Positions 1-9,153 of a stretch of DNA of 64,000 nt are shown in pieces (positions within the stretch are counted from its first letter, which is position 1; each line of letters opens with the position of its first letter). Made by a program: the position numbers and the translations under genes. The notes under the pieces are model-generated. The model did not search any database. It was not told the DNA's origin and was given only the letters and a program-made list of their open reading frames with translations. Source of the DNA: Acidobacteriota bacterium (GTDB taxonomy: Bacteria; Acidobacteriota; Terriglobia; Acidiferrales; UBA7541). The stretch is from contig QHYE01000043.1 of assembly GCA_003224055.1 (NCBI GenBank), forward strand, positions 1 through 64,000. Reading direction: 5' to 3'.

Positions 1-88
1 TAGCCCCGCGCTGCAATACGCGTTACCCATCGCTTACTTTGACGCACTCAGTCTTCCTCGACTCTTCGATGGCCTGGCGTAACCCCCT

Positions 89-156
89 GAACCGCCGTAC
101 GCGGACCCGCATCTACGGTGGTGTGGCAGGGGCGGACGGGTGACCGTCCCCCCTAT
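89..156 (+). ncRNA. Group II intron 3' end (domains V and VI)
   Basis: Domain V: ACCGCCGTA at 91-99 pairs with TACGGTGGT at 114-122 (one G-U), enclosing a GCG/CGC upper stem closed by GACC with an asymmetric bulge. Domain VI follows: GGACGG and CCGTCC close on a GTGA tetraloop, with flanking runs of G and C extending the stem. This is the catalytic tail of a bacterial group II intron, probably class C by its CGC-type domain V. The reverse transcriptase would lie to the left, outside the window; bases 1-88 hold no recognisable coding sequence. The 3' splice site should be near 155-156. Whether the intron is complete cannot be judged. Confidence 0.6.
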
Positions 157-391
157 GCCGTTTTTAGGTGCGGCAGTTCACAGAGACCCTCAGGCGCACC
201 TTGGCTGTAATAGAGATTCGCAACTTTGAATAATGTGGTGTGATCTAACAAGACTAGCTCCCATGAGTGTATGATTTGGAGCGTTTGAGTCGGTGGAGGG
301 TTGGCCTTTTCGTGAAATGGATTGAGTTTATTTCCCTGACCGATAGCAATTCCCAACAACAGTTCTGGTTCTTAGAAGCGGAGGAAGCTTC
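157..391. other. Gene-poor leader before pntAA
   Basis: An AT-richer stretch with no convincing gene. A 68-residue minus-strand frame (153-359) has no recognised domain and no good ribosome site. The last 20 bases carry GGAGGA, the ribosome site of pntAA. No strong promoter stands out. Confidence 0.5.
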
Positions 392-1582
392 ATGATCGTC
401 GGAGTTCCGCGCGAGAGTTTTCCCGGAGAGCGGCGCGTGGCGCTGGTGCCGGCAGTCATCCCGAATCTGACGAAAGCCGGTTTGCAGGTTGTGGTAGAAG
501 CTGGCACCGGATTCGCGGCGGGCTATCCGGATGCCGACTATGCGGCCAAGGGCGCGAAAATTGTTGCGAGCCGCGCCGAAGTGTTCGGCGCGGCCGATAT
601 CGTGGTACAGGTCCTTTGTTATGGATCCAATGACAAAACCGGCAAGGAGGATGTGCCGCTCTACCAGCGCGGCCAGGTGCTGATCGGGTTCTTGCGGCCG
701 CTAGGATCCATCGAAACCATCCAGGAGATTGCCTCCAAGGGAGTGATTTCTTTTTCCGTGGAATTGATGCCGCGCACGACGCGAGCACAAAGCATGGATG
801 TGCTTTCCTCGATGGCGACCATCTGCGGATACAAAGCAGTGGTGCTTGCCGCGGATACTTCGCCGCGAATCTTTCCGATGCTCACGACGGCCGCTGGGAC
901 GATTACTCCGGGCCGCGTGCTGGTGATTGGCGCAGGCGTGGCGGGTTTGCAGGCCATCGCCACGGCGCGCCGGTTGGGAGCAGTTGCTTCAGCGTACGAT
1001 TTGCGGCCTGCCGCGAAAGAGCAGGTGCAAAGCCTCGGTGGACGATTCGTCGAGCTCCCCATCGAAGCCAAAGATGCCGAGGACGCGCGCGGATATGCGC
1101 GGGCGCAGGACGAGACATTTTATAAACGCCAGCGCGAGCTGCTGGGAAAAGTCGTTGCGGAGAGCGACGTGGTAATCAGCGCCGCGGTCATTCCCGGAAA
1201 AAGACCGCCGATTCTCGTTACGAAAGAGATGGTGGCAAGCATGGCCCCGGGCTCCGTCATTGTGGATTTGGCCGGCGAGCGCGGCGGGAATTGCGAGCTT
1301 ACGCGTCCCGGAGAAATCGCCGTGGAGTATGGCGTGACGATTATCGGGTGGTTCAATTTGGCCAGCACTGTGCCCTATCACGCCAGCCAGATGTACGCGC
1401 GGAACATCACCGCCTTTCTTCTCCACCTTGTGAAGGATGGGAAACTCCAGCTCGATTGGGAGGATGAGATTGTGCGCGAAACGCTGATGACGCGCGGCGG
1501 GGAAGTGGTCAACCCGCGCGTCAGAGAGTTTTTCTCCCTGCCAGCCCTGCCGGCTGCGCCAAAGGAGCTGGCAAAAACATGA
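392..1582 (+). CDS. pntAA: NAD(P) transhydrogenase alpha subunit, part 1 (dI)
   Basis: NAD(H)-binding domain I of the proton-translocating transhydrogenase, which transfers hydride between NADH and NADP+ at the cytoplasmic face of the membrane. The 396 residues show the AlaDH/PNT N-terminal domain (about 4-140, with RAQSMD near 131) and the Rossmann domain with VIGAGVAGLQA near 177. The C-terminus has no membrane segments, so this is the split type in which domain II begins in a second gene. The ATG follows GCGGAGGAAG at good spacing. The stop overlaps the start of pntAB (ATGA). Length and motifs fit the family. Alanine dehydrogenase is excluded by the adjoining pntAB and pntB. Confidence 0.95.
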   Translation: MIVGVPRESFPGERRVALVPAVIPNLTKAGLQVVVEAGTGFAAGYPDADYAAKGAKIVASRAEVFGAADIVVQVLCYGSNDKTGKEDVPLYQRGQVLIGFLRPLGSIETIQEIASKGVISFSVELMPRTTRAQSMDVLSSMATICGYKAVVLAADTSPRIFPMLTTAAGTITPGRVLVIGAGVAGLQAIATARRLGAVASAYDLRPAAKEQVQSLGGRFVELPIEAKDAEDARGYARAQDETFYKRQRELLGKVVAESDVVISAAVIPGKRPPILVTKEMVASMAPGSVIVDLAGERGGNCELTRPGEIAVEYGVTIIGWFNLASTVPYHASQMYARNITAFLLHLVKDGKLQLDWEDEIVRETLMTRGGEVVNPRVREFFSLPALPAAPKELAKT

Positions 1583-1884
1583 AGATGGATCTGCTCACCA
1601 GCCTTTACGTTTTCATGCTGGCCGCTTTCATCGGCTTTGAAGTGATACGCCGCGTCTCGCCGCTGCTGCACACTCCGCTGATGTCCCTCACGAACGCGCT
1701 CGACGCCATCGCCGTCGTCGGTGCGATTCTCCTTGCCGGTGAATACCATGCACATGGGGCGACGCTCGCAAAGGTTCTTGGAACCATTGCGATTGTTGCG
1801 GCCACCAGCAATATCGTCGGCGGTTTCCTGATTACCGACCGCATGCTGAAAATGTTCAAGGCCAGCGGGCCGAAGAAACCATGA
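1579..1884 (+). CDS. pntAB: NAD(P) transhydrogenase alpha subunit, part 2
   Basis: Small integral membrane subunit of 101 residues with about three hydrophobic segments (YVFMLAAFIGFEVI, ALDAIAVVGAILLAG, VLGTIAIVAATSNIVGGFLI). It supplies the N-terminal part of the proton-channel domain II. The segment SNIVGGFLITDRMLKMF near the end is typical of the family. It overlaps pntAA and pntB by four bases at each end (ATGA), so the three products are probably made in fixed ratio by translational coupling. The ATG used here is the one overlapping the pntAA stop; MKMDLLTS is the expected short N-terminus. Confidence 0.94.
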   Translation: MKMDLLTSLYVFMLAAFIGFEVIRRVSPLLHTPLMSLTNALDAIAVVGAILLAGEYHAHGATLAKVLGTIAIVAATSNIVGGFLITDRMLKMFKASGPKKP

Positions 1885-3275
1885 CCAACCTGCCCGGCAT
1901 GGAATACATCATCGAAATTACATATCTGATCGCCACCGCGCTTTTCATTCTGTCGCTCAAGTGGCTGAGCTCGCCGACTACCGCGCGCCGCGGTGTCTTT
2001 GCCGGCGAGCTGGGCATGTTGCTGGCTATTGTCGGGACTCTGCTGCACCACGGCATACTGGAATACAAATGGATTTTCATCGCGCTCGTGCTCGGGACGA
2101 TCATCGGCGTGCCGCTCGGCAAAGTGGCCATGACTGCGGTGCCGCAGCGGACGGCCCTGAGCCACGCCTTCGGCGCGTTGTGCGTGACGCTGGTCGGCAC
2201 AGCGGAGTTTTATCTGCGCACACCCAATGTGCCTCGCTTCATGATGGGTGTGCTTTCGATGGAAGTAATTCTCGGCTCGCTGACGTTCACCGGAAGTTTA
2301 ATGGCCGCGGGAAAACTCCAGGAAATCCTGCCGCAGCGGCCGATTACGTACAAAGGGCAAAACTTCGTCAACCTCGGATTGCTGGCTGTGGCCATCATTG
2401 TGGCCGGTATGCTGGTGGCGCATCCGGAGAAGACTCAGCTCTTTCCGTTGATTGTCGGCATCCCCCTCTTGTTCGGCGTGATGATGATCGTCCCCATCGG
2501 CGGCGCGGACATGCCCACGGTGATTTCTCTCTTGAATTCCTACGCAGGACTCTCAGCGGCGGCGATGGGCTTCGTCCTGGACAGCAAATTATTAATCATC
2601 GCCGGCGCACTCGACGGCGCATCCGGTCTCATTCTTTCCGTGAATATGTCGAAAGCGATGAACCGCTCATTTTCAAACGTGCTCTTCGGCGCGTTTGGGC
2701 AGGAGCAGGCGTCTGCCACTGGAGTGCAGGAAGCGCGGCCGGTGCGCAGCGCGACTCCGGAGGAAGCGGCCGCGATTCTTGCCGCGGCAAATAAAGTCGT
2801 CATTGTTCCCGGCTACGGAATGGCAGTGGCCCAGGCCCAGCACAAAGTGCGCGAACTCTATGATGCGCTGACGAAGCGCGGCGTGGACGTGAAATTCGGC
2901 ATTCATCCGGTCGCGGGGCGCATGCCTGGCCACATGAACGTCTTGCTCGCCGAAGCAGATATTCCCTATGACAAGCTGCTGGATATGGACGAGATCAACG
3001 GTGAATTTCCGCAGGCGGACGTCGCTCTTGTGATTGGCGCGAACGACGTGACCAATCCCGCGGCGCGCACGGACCCAAACAGCCCGATCTATGGCATGCC
3101 CATTTTGGATGTAGACAAGGCGCGCACCGTCATGGTGATCAAGCGCAGCATGGCGGCCGGATTTGCAGGGATCGACAATCCACTCTACTACCTCGACAAG
3201 ACGCTCATGCTCTTTGGAGACGCGAAATCCTTCGTAGGCTCGATCGTGCGCGAGCTCGGCGGCGGCAACGAATAG
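1881..3275 (+). CDS. pntB: NAD(P) transhydrogenase beta subunit
   Basis: Beta subunit of 464 residues that completes the proton channel and binds NADP(H). Residues about 1-265 are hydrophobic with eight or nine predicted membrane helices. Domain III follows with the NADP motifs GYGMAVAQAQHKV, GIHPVAGRMPGHMNVLLAEA and VIGANDVTNPAA. The order pntAA-pntAB-pntB is standard. The proton gradient can drive NADPH formation, which would tie this operon to the complex I clusters later in the window. Downstream bases 3276-3356 hold no clear terminator before the convergent permease gene. Confidence 0.96.
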   Translation: MTNLPGMEYIIEITYLIATALFILSLKWLSSPTTARRGVFAGELGMLLAIVGTLLHHGILEYKWIFIALVLGTIIGVPLGKVAMTAVPQRTALSHAFGALCVTLVGTAEFYLRTPNVPRFMMGVLSMEVILGSLTFTGSLMAAGKLQEILPQRPITYKGQNFVNLGLLAVAIIVAGMLVAHPEKTQLFPLIVGIPLLFGVMMIVPIGGADMPTVISLLNSYAGLSAAAMGFVLDSKLLIIAGALDGASGLILSVNMSKAMNRSFSNVLFGAFGQEQASATGVQEARPVRSATPEEAAAILAAANKVVIVPGYGMAVAQAQHKVRELYDALTKRGVDVKFGIHPVAGRMPGHMNVLLAEADIPYDKLLDMDEINGEFPQADVALVIGANDVTNPAARTDPNSPIYGMPILDVDKARTVMVIKRSMAAGFAGIDNPLYYLDKTLMLFGDAKSFVGSIVRELGGGNE

Positions 3276-3356
3276 GCTGGCCTCGCCGCGAATCGATCAA
3301 AACTCCCCAAGGCTTTCCTTCAGCGATAAGACACGCGAACAATTGTGCGCATACTT

Positions 3357-5816
3357 TTATTCGTAGCGCAGAGCCACTATGGGATCGACGCGCGTTGCTC
3401 GCCGCGCGGGAATCAAGCACGCCACCACCGCCACGACGAGAAGAAGCACAGCCACGCTCAAGAACGTAACCCAGTCGCCGGGCGTGACGCCGAACAGCAA
3501 ACTGGACAAGAACCGCGTAAGCGCCAGCGCAGCGACAATGCCGATGGCCACGCCGGCGAACGTAGCAACAATCCCCTGACGAAGCACCATTCTCAGGATG
3601 TCACGGCGTTGTGCCCCAAGCGCCACGCGAATGCCGATCTCGCGTGTGCGCTGAAGAACCATGTGTGAGATCAGCCCGTACAATCCCACGACCGCCAGGA
3701 TCAAAGCCAGCGCGGCAAAACTCCCAATCACGTAGGAAGGGTACCGCCGCAGAAAAACGGACGGGGATTGATTGGCGATCTGTTCCAGCGATTGCGGCTG
3801 GATCATCGGGAGTTGCGGATCCATCTCATGCAATGCCGCCCGCGCGGTTCCGACAAACGCCGCGGGTTCCCCTGCCGTACGCACCAGGTAACTCAAGTAG
3901 GTGGAAGGCCCCTGATCGTTGGCCGTGTAAACGATAGCCGGTGCAGGCGCGGCGATATCGATGGAAGCGGTATCCCCGGCTACGCCGACGATCCGAAGAA
4001 ATGGATTCTGCGCGCTGTACGTAAAACGAATCCGTTTGCCAATGGGATTTTCTCCAGACAAGTAGGCTTTAACGAAGCCGCGGCTCACGACTACGATGCC
4101 TGGAGCATCCTGCTTATCGCTTGCATTGAAGAAACGGCCCTCGACAAGTGGAATTTTCAAAGAGGAAAAATAGCCCGTACTTACCGTGATGATTTGGCAT
4201 TCGTCTTCCTGCCCCAGGGCTGTGGTGCGGCCCTCGACCACAAATCGAATCGTGCCGCTCCCGCCGCTCTCGGGAATGCCCGAAGTCTGCCCCACGTCAA
4301 TCACGCCCGGCAAAGAACGTAGGCGCTGCGTGAATTCGTGATCGAGGCGGACCGCGGCCGCGCTGTAGTAGGGAGGAGTCTTGTCGCTCGGATAAGCAGA
4401 ATCCGGCAAATTGACCGAGAAGGCCAGCACGTTGTGAAGATTGAAACCCGGATCTTGCCGAAGCAGCGCATGGAGGCTCCGAAGCAGAAGTCCGGCACTG
4501 ACCAGTAGCACGAGAGAAATCGATATTTCGGCAATAACCAGTGCGTTGCGCAGACGAGCCTGGCCTCCGCTTGTTCCGCTTCGCGATTCATCTTTCAACA
4601 CATCGTTCAAGGACGTCCGCGAAGCGTGCAGGCCGGGCGCCAACCCAAAAAGTATTCCGGTGAGCACGGTGACACCGCAAAGAAAGAGCAGCACGGGAAG
4701 GTTGATCCCTGCGTTACGCAGGTAGGGCGTACCCCGCAACAGAGTTTCCGGAATGGCCGCGATCAGCAAATCGACGCCCCATTGGGCGCCGACCAGTCCA
4801 ACGGCGGCGCCGGCGAACGAGAGCAGCAAGCTTTCGGTCAGCAATTGCGTGAGCAAGCTTCCTCGGCTCGCCCCCAGCGCCGATCGCACGGCAAATTCCT
4901 TGCGCCGCCCGATCGAACGCGTCATCACCAGGTTGGCAACGTTGGCGCAGGTAATCAGCAGCACAAATCCTACGGCTCCCAGAAGAATAAGCAGAATGGG
5001 CCGGACCTTGCCCACGACCTGTTCATTGAGGCTCTCCATCACAAAATAGACCGAGCTGTTTTCTTTCGGATATTCGCGTGAGAGTCGCGTGCTGATGCTC
5101 TGCAGTTCCGCGCGAGCCTGGTCGGGAGTGACGCCCTGCGCGAGCCGCCCGAAAACACTGAGCCAGTGGAGACTGCGGCGCGTTATCGGATCACCCGTCT
5201 GATGGATGGGCACCCAAACCGGCGCGGAGCGGGCGGGCGCAAACTCAAAGTCGCGAGGAAGTACGCCCACGATGGTGGCCGGCTTGCCGTCGATACGGAT
5301 GATGCGCCCAATGACGTTCGGATCAGCGCCAAATTCGGTGCGCCAGAAGCCATCGGTGAGAATGGTGACATGCGGGCCATCGGACCGCATTTCATCCTCG
5401 AGGAAGTCGCGTCCGAGGGCGGGTTTAACGCCGAGCGTCGAGAAGAAACTGGGTGTCACCTGCGCGGCGAAAGTGTTCTTCGGTTCCCCGGCAGCTGCTA
5501 TCGTGAACGCGTCGCCACAGTAAGCCGCGAAGGATTGAATGCTTTTGGCCGCGTGCTTCCAATCCAGGTAGTCTGGATAGGATACTTGGGCGCCGGTCGT
5601 GGCGTAGTCCGCTTGCGTGCGCGACTCGCCCAGGTGGAAGAGCTTGCCGGGTTCGCGATACGGCAGCGGTCGCAACAGCGCCGAATACACCACCGAGAAA
5701 ATCGCCGTATTCGCCCCGATTCCCAGCGCCAGCGTTAGCACGACCACCACGGCAAAACCGGGGCTGTTCGAGAACGCGCGGATGGCATAGCGCAGGTTTT
5801 GTGTCAGCGTGGCCAT
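3357..5816 (-). CDS. MacB/FtsX-type orphan ABC permease (ADOP family) 1
   Basis: A membrane protein of 819 residues built as two FtsX-type permease halves, each with a long periplasmic loop: the first half has [25 protein letters not shown] and a MacB-type periplasmic core, the second ends with [15 protein letters not shown]. This repeated architecture is that of the acidobacterial duplicated orphan permeases; no ATPase gene is adjacent. The track start at 5891 is too early. The ATG at 5816 ([15 protein letters not shown]) has GGAGG seven bases upstream and matches the N-termini of the two paralogues here (16574 and 56540). Substrate unknown; efflux or envelope transport is only inferred. Confidence 0.85.
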   Translation of the reverse strand: MATLTQNLRYAIRAFSNSPGFAVVVVLTLALGIGANTAIFSVVYSALLRPLPYREPGKLFHLGESRTQADYATTGAQVSYPDYLDWKHAAKSIQSFAAYCGDAFTIAAAGEPKNTFAAQVTPSFFSTLGVKPALGRDFLEDEMRSDGPHVTILTDGFWRTEFGADPNVIGRIIRIDGKPATIVGVLPRDFEFAPARSAPVWVPIHQTGDPITRRSLHWLSVFGRLAQGVTPDQARAELQSISTRLSREYPKENSSVYFVMESLNEQVVGKVRPILLILLGAVGFVLLITCANVANLVMTRSIGRRKEFAVRSALGASRGSLLTQLLTESLLLSFAGAAVGLVGAQWGVDLLIAAIPETLLRGTPYLRNAGINLPVLLFLCGVTVLTGILFGLAPGLHASRTSLNDVLKDESRSGTSGGQARLRNALVIAEISISLVLLVSAGLLLRSLHALLRQDPGFNLHNVLAFSVNLPDSAYPSDKTPPYYSAAAVRLDHEFTQRLRSLPGVIDVGQTSGIPESGGSGTIRFVVEGRTTALGQEDECQIITVSTGYFSSLKIPLVEGRFFNASDKQDAPGIVVVSRGFVKAYLSGENPIGKRIRFTYSAQNPFLRIVGVAGDTASIDIAAPAPAIVYTANDQGPSTYLSYLVRTAGEPAAFVGTARAALHEMDPQLPMIQPQSLEQIANQSPSVFLRRYPSYVIGSFAALALILAVVGLYGLISHMVLQRTREIGIRVALGAQRRDILRMVLRQGIVATFAGVAIGIVAALALTRFLSSLLFGVTPGDWVTFLSVAVLLLVVAVVACLIPARRATRVDPIVALRYE

Positions 5817-6005
5817 CAGCAGACCTCCGAATGCAATCAGACTGCATGGGCAAGTCGTCGGCCATCTTTCGCCGATTGTATCGCTGAACACAAAAGACTT
5901 AGCAGCCGCGAAAACGCGCGGTGGAGGAGACTTGTGCCCGCTAATGGGATAGAGAGTGCGGATTCGGACAGCCGCCGGCGCAGCTCCGTCAACCGCTTGC
6001 CTCCG

Positions 6006-6749
6006 CTATTTGGCGTCGTGGAAGATGATCCCCAGGGTGTAGCGCGTGCCGCGGTGCACCCGGCTGACACCGTGCCGCAGGTTGACGCGGTAGTAGCCGC
6101 GCGAACCTTTCACCGGCCGATAGCGCGTCGTAAAAAGGATCGCCTGTCCGCAATCGGCAAGAACCACTTGCGGCCGGGACTGCGCTCGCGGCTGCTGCTC
6201 AACCAGAATAAATTCTCCGCCCTCCCAATCGCGCCCCTGTTGCCCCAGCAGGAAAACCATCTGCAGCGGAAAGCTGACTTCGCCGTAGAGATCCTGATGC
6301 AAACAGTTGTATCCGCCAGCCTCGTAGTGGAGCATCAGCGGCGTGGGCTTCGTCTGCCCGGCTTCGTGGCAGAGCTTCAGGAACGCTGCATGATCGCGCG
6401 GATATCGAGGAGTGTCTTCACCGAGGGTTTCCGCCCAGTGATTCGCGACCTTCGCGAGATGCGGATACGCGCTGGTCCGGAGTTCAGCGACTATTTCCGG
6501 AAGCGGATTCGCGAAATATTTGTAATCGCCGATTCCAAATCGATACCGCTCCATGACCACCTGGCTGCGAAAATTGCTTTCATCGCCGTAAAGCGCCACC
6601 AGTGCGGCACATTCGGCCGGCGATAGCATCGGAGCCGTCACCGCGTAGCCGCGCTCCGAAAGCGATTCCGCCGCCCCTTTCCAATCCAGCGTATCGATCC
6701 TTTGGGTGATGGATGGAATCTCGGATTTTTTCCGGGCTGCTTCTGGCAT
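6006..6749 (-). CDS. 2OG-Fe(II) oxygenase, DUF2086 (Oxygenase-NA) type
   Basis: A 247-residue protein matching the DUF2086 pattern throughout, with FRSQVVMERYRFGIGDYKYF, NCLHQDLYGE, GGEFILVEQ and YRVNLRHGVSRV, ending in LGIIFHDAK. The iron ligands are probably the His and Asp of HQD and the His of RHGVS, with the Arg of the TRYTLG segment holding 2-oxoglutarate. Members of this family are annotated as likely acting on damaged nucleic acid by oxidative demethylation, but that is a family-level prediction. It is monocistronic and lies back to back with the Tat aminotransferase. The start MPEAARKK at 6749 is preferred by length. Confidence 0.85.
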   Translation of the reverse strand: MPEAARKKSEIPSITQRIDTLDWKGAAESLSERGYAVTAPMLSPAECAALVALYGDESNFRSQVVMERYRFGIGDYKYFANPLPEIVAELRTSAYPHLAKVANHWAETLGEDTPRYPRDHAAFLKLCHEAGQTKPTPLMLHYEAGGYNCLHQDLYGEVSFPLQMVFLLGQQGRDWEGGEFILVEQQPRAQSRPQVVLADCGQAILFTTRYRPVKGSRGYYRVNLRHGVSRVHRGTRYTLGIIFHDAK

Positions 6750-6878
6750 GGTGCCTCTCTCCGCAATCGGTCTGCGCGCAATCAGAAATATGAATCCAAA
6801 CGCGCCAACAATTCTATCCGCTCTGCGCCGTCAAATTCTTGCTATAGTGAAGCTATTCTCAGAGTTTGGGAGGCTCGC

Positions 6879-8084
6879 ATGAGTGAGTTCGAAGCGCCCG
6901 CAAATGGTTCGCGCAGATCGTTTCTCCAGTTGTCGGCCGCTGCCGCCGCGGCGATGGCCTTTCGTATCGCCACCGAGCCATCTCTCGCTGCCGCGGAGCG
7001 CAAGCCCGTTCCTCCCGGAGCTGTCGTCATCGATGCGAACGAAAATCCGCTCGGCCCCTGCGATGCCGCGAGGAAGGCCATCGCAGACATCACCCCGCAA
7101 GGGGGCCGCTATTCCTCCTGGCTGACCGAAGATCTCGTGAAAGCGTTTACCGAAGCGCAGGGCCTGAAACCGGAATACCTGCGCGTGTTTCCCGGTTCGA
7201 GCGAGCCGTTGCATTTTTCCGTGCTGGCGTTCACCTCGCCGGCAAAGAGTTACGTCACAGCGGATCCCGGCTACGAAGCCGGAATGCGTGCGGCGAAATT
7301 TTCCGGCGCCCGCATCGCCAAAGCGCCGCTCACGAAAACCTACTCGCACGACATCAAGGCCATGCTCGCGGTTGGGCCGGACGCGGGCCTGTTCTACGTC
7401 TGCACGCCAAACAATCCGACCGGAACAATGACGTCACATTTCGACATCGAGCGCCTCTTGGCCGAAAAACCAAAAGGCTCGGTCGTTCTGGTGGACGAGG
7501 CTTACATCCATTTTTCCGATGGCATTTCCGCACTGGACTTGGTCAAAGCGGACCGGGACGTCATTGTGCTGCGTACTTTTTCGAAGATTTACGGAATGGC
7601 AGGCCTGCGCTGCGGCATGGCCATCGCTCGTCCCGATCTATTGGCAAAGCTGGAAAGCTACGGTGGCTGGGGCGCGATGCCCATCACCGCCGTCGCTGCC
7701 GCAACCGCCAGCCTGAAACATGAGCATCTCGTTGAGGAGCGCAAACAGTTGAACGCCGCCATCCGCCAGAAAACTTTCGAATGGCTCGACCGTCAGGGCT
7801 ATTCCTACGTCCCCTCCGAGTCCAACTGTTTCATGCTCGACACCAGGCGCCCCGCAAAAGAAGTGATCGACGCCATGGCCGCCCGCAATGTGTTCATCGG
7901 ACGCATCTGGCCCGTCTGGCCAACCTACACCCGCATCACTGTTGGCACGCAGGGCGAGATGGAAGCATTCCAGTCCGCGTTCCAAGCCGTAATGAAAAAC
8001 GCGAAGACCGTGAGCTACGCGCCTTCGTTGAAGAAGCGCCCCTCCTATCCCGACGGCCAGTCCTGGCCCAGCGCTCTTTCTTAA
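6879..8084 (+). CDS. Tat-exported histidinol-phosphate-type aminotransferase
   Basis: A fold-type I PLP aminotransferase of 401 residues resembling HisC. After an N-terminal Tat signal (SRRSFLQLSAAAAAAMAF, ending near residue 38) come IDANENPLGP, CTPNNPTG, VDEAYIHF and the PLP-lysine segment TFSKIYGMAGLRCG. The ATG at 6879 follows GGGAGG; the track start at 6702 would add 59 residues before the signal peptide. An extended -10, TGCTATAGT, lies upstream around 6840. No other his genes are nearby, so a role in histidine synthesis is doubtful. Its PLP-bound folded state would suit Tat export; the periplasmic substrate is unknown. Confidence 0.85.
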   Translation: MSEFEAPANGSRRSFLQLSAAAAAAMAFRIATEPSLAAAERKPVPPGAVVIDANENPLGPCDAARKAIADITPQGGRYSSWLTEDLVKAFTEAQGLKPEYLRVFPGSSEPLHFSVLAFTSPAKSYVTADPGYEAGMRAAKFSGARIAKAPLTKTYSHDIKAMLAVGPDAGLFYVCTPNNPTGTMTSHFDIERLLAEKPKGSVVLVDEAYIHFSDGISALDLVKADRDVIVLRTFSKIYGMAGLRCGMAIARPDLLAKLESYGGWGAMPITAVAAATASLKHEHLVEERKQLNAAIRQKTFEWLDRQGYSYVPSESNCFMLDTRRPAKEVIDAMAARNVFIGRIWPVWPTYTRITVGTQGEMEAFQSAFQAVMKNAKTVSYAPSLKKRPSYPDGQSWPSALS

Positions 8085-8173
8085 CCTGCACATAACTTTG
8101 GCAGAATCCGACATTATTCGTGGCGCATATTCAGGTTTTGCTCTGCCAGCTCGCCAGGAATTAGTTCTGCTTA

Positions 8174-8202
8174 TTGGCGTGAGAGTGAATTTCGCATATA
8201 GT
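8174..8202 (+). promoter_or_regulatory. Sigma-70 promoter of the POTRA protein gene
   Basis: TTGGCG (8174-8179), a 17-base spacer and TATAGT (8197-8202). The start site should fall at about 8209, beside the ATG at 8210, so the message would be leaderless or nearly so. No Shine-Dalgarno sequence precedes the ATG, which agrees. Confidence 0.5.
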
Positions 8203-8209
8203 TTGAGAC

Positions 8210-9127
8210 ATGGCACACGGAATGTGCTTGCGGTTCGGGATCCTGCTCCTGCTTGGAACTCTTTGTTCGTTTTGCCAGGGCTACGCTCAATCCAAATGGT
8301 GCGTTGACGCCGCTCTTCCATCGCCCGTCCCTGTTCAGAAAACGAAAATCACAATAATCGGCGTTGAATTCGAGGGCGAAACTCCACTCTCCGACGCCCT
8401 CCGAGCACAGCTCGTTGAAGACATCGAGCACTCAGAGCTTTGGGTCACTCCGGAAGCGCCCGATTCAAGCTGGGTCAGCCAGGCCCTCAATCCACTGAGG
8501 GAAGCGATCCGCTCGCAGGGCTATTTCAAAACAAACGTGGAGGGAAAGCCCTATCTTATCCGCGCGGAGGCCAAGGAGAGGCTTTATGTCCTCAGGGTGA
8601 CGATAGATCGCGGACCGCAATACAGGTTTGGGAATCTGCGGTTCGCGAGCGCCTCTAAGATCCCGCTAGTGATTATTGACGCCTCACTCAGACAGCAAAT
8701 CCACCTGCACGAAGGCGATCTGTTCGATGTCTCAAAGATCCGCGATGGGCTTGAAGCAATCGGGAGGCTGTACGGCTCTAAGGGGTACATTGACGCCACG
8801 CCCGAACCTGACACCACTATCGACGAATCGGGTTCACGAATCGACCTGCTTATCAAGGTGGATGAATCTAAGCCCTACCGCATCTCAAAGATAGAGGTCT
8901 TGGGTTTGGGGCCAGCCGCCCAGAAATACTTACACGTCCCGCAAGAAACCGGAGACGTCTTCAATTCGATACTTTGGCAAGGCTTTTTCAAAGACAATGG
9001 GCCTCATTTGCCTGCGGATGCATCTCCGGATAAGAACTTGCGAATCCAAAGAAACGTCGGTAACTCCACGCTGGACATCACCTTGGATTTCCGCCCCTGC
9101 CCCCCAACCTACCCGCTTGACCAGTAG
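8210..9127 (+). CDS. Secreted protein with POTRA-like repeats, no beta-barrel
   Basis: A 305-residue protein with a signal peptide (LRFGILLLLGTLCSFCQGYAQ). The mature part carries two or three POTRA-like units: KITIIGVEFEGETPLSD, VTIDRGPQYRFGNLRFAS with FDVSKIRDGLEAIGRLYGSKGYIDATPEP, and PYRISKIEVLGLGPAAQKYL. The central segment matches the POTRA pattern of BamA/TamA proteins, where these domains bind substrates in the periplasm. The family's C-terminal barrel is absent and the frame ends cleanly. It could be a periplasmic partner of an assembly machine or a shortened BamA relative. It follows the Tat aminotransferase by 125 bases with its own promoter. Confidence 0.7.
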   Translation: MAHGMCLRFGILLLLGTLCSFCQGYAQSKWCVDAALPSPVPVQKTKITIIGVEFEGETPLSDALRAQLVEDIEHSELWVTPEAPDSSWVSQALNPLREAIRSQGYFKTNVEGKPYLIRAEAKERLYVLRVTIDRGPQYRFGNLRFASASKIPLVIIDASLRQQIHLHEGDLFDVSKIRDGLEAIGRLYGSKGYIDATPEPDTTIDESGSRIDLLIKVDESKPYRISKIEVLGLGPAAQKYLHVPQETGDVFNSILWQGFFKDNGPHLPADASPDKNLRIQRNVGNSTLDITLDFRPCPPTYPLDQ

Positions 9128-9153
9128 GCCCACATTTTGAGGCGAGTACTCCC

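Noticed and set aside
153-359. 68-residue minus-strand frame left of pntAA
   Set aside because: No recognised domain, no ribosome site, and it starts inside the group II intron tail.
5799-6626. 275-residue plus-strand frame
   Set aside because: Antisense to the 2OG-Fe(II) oxygenase, which has clear catalytic motifs.
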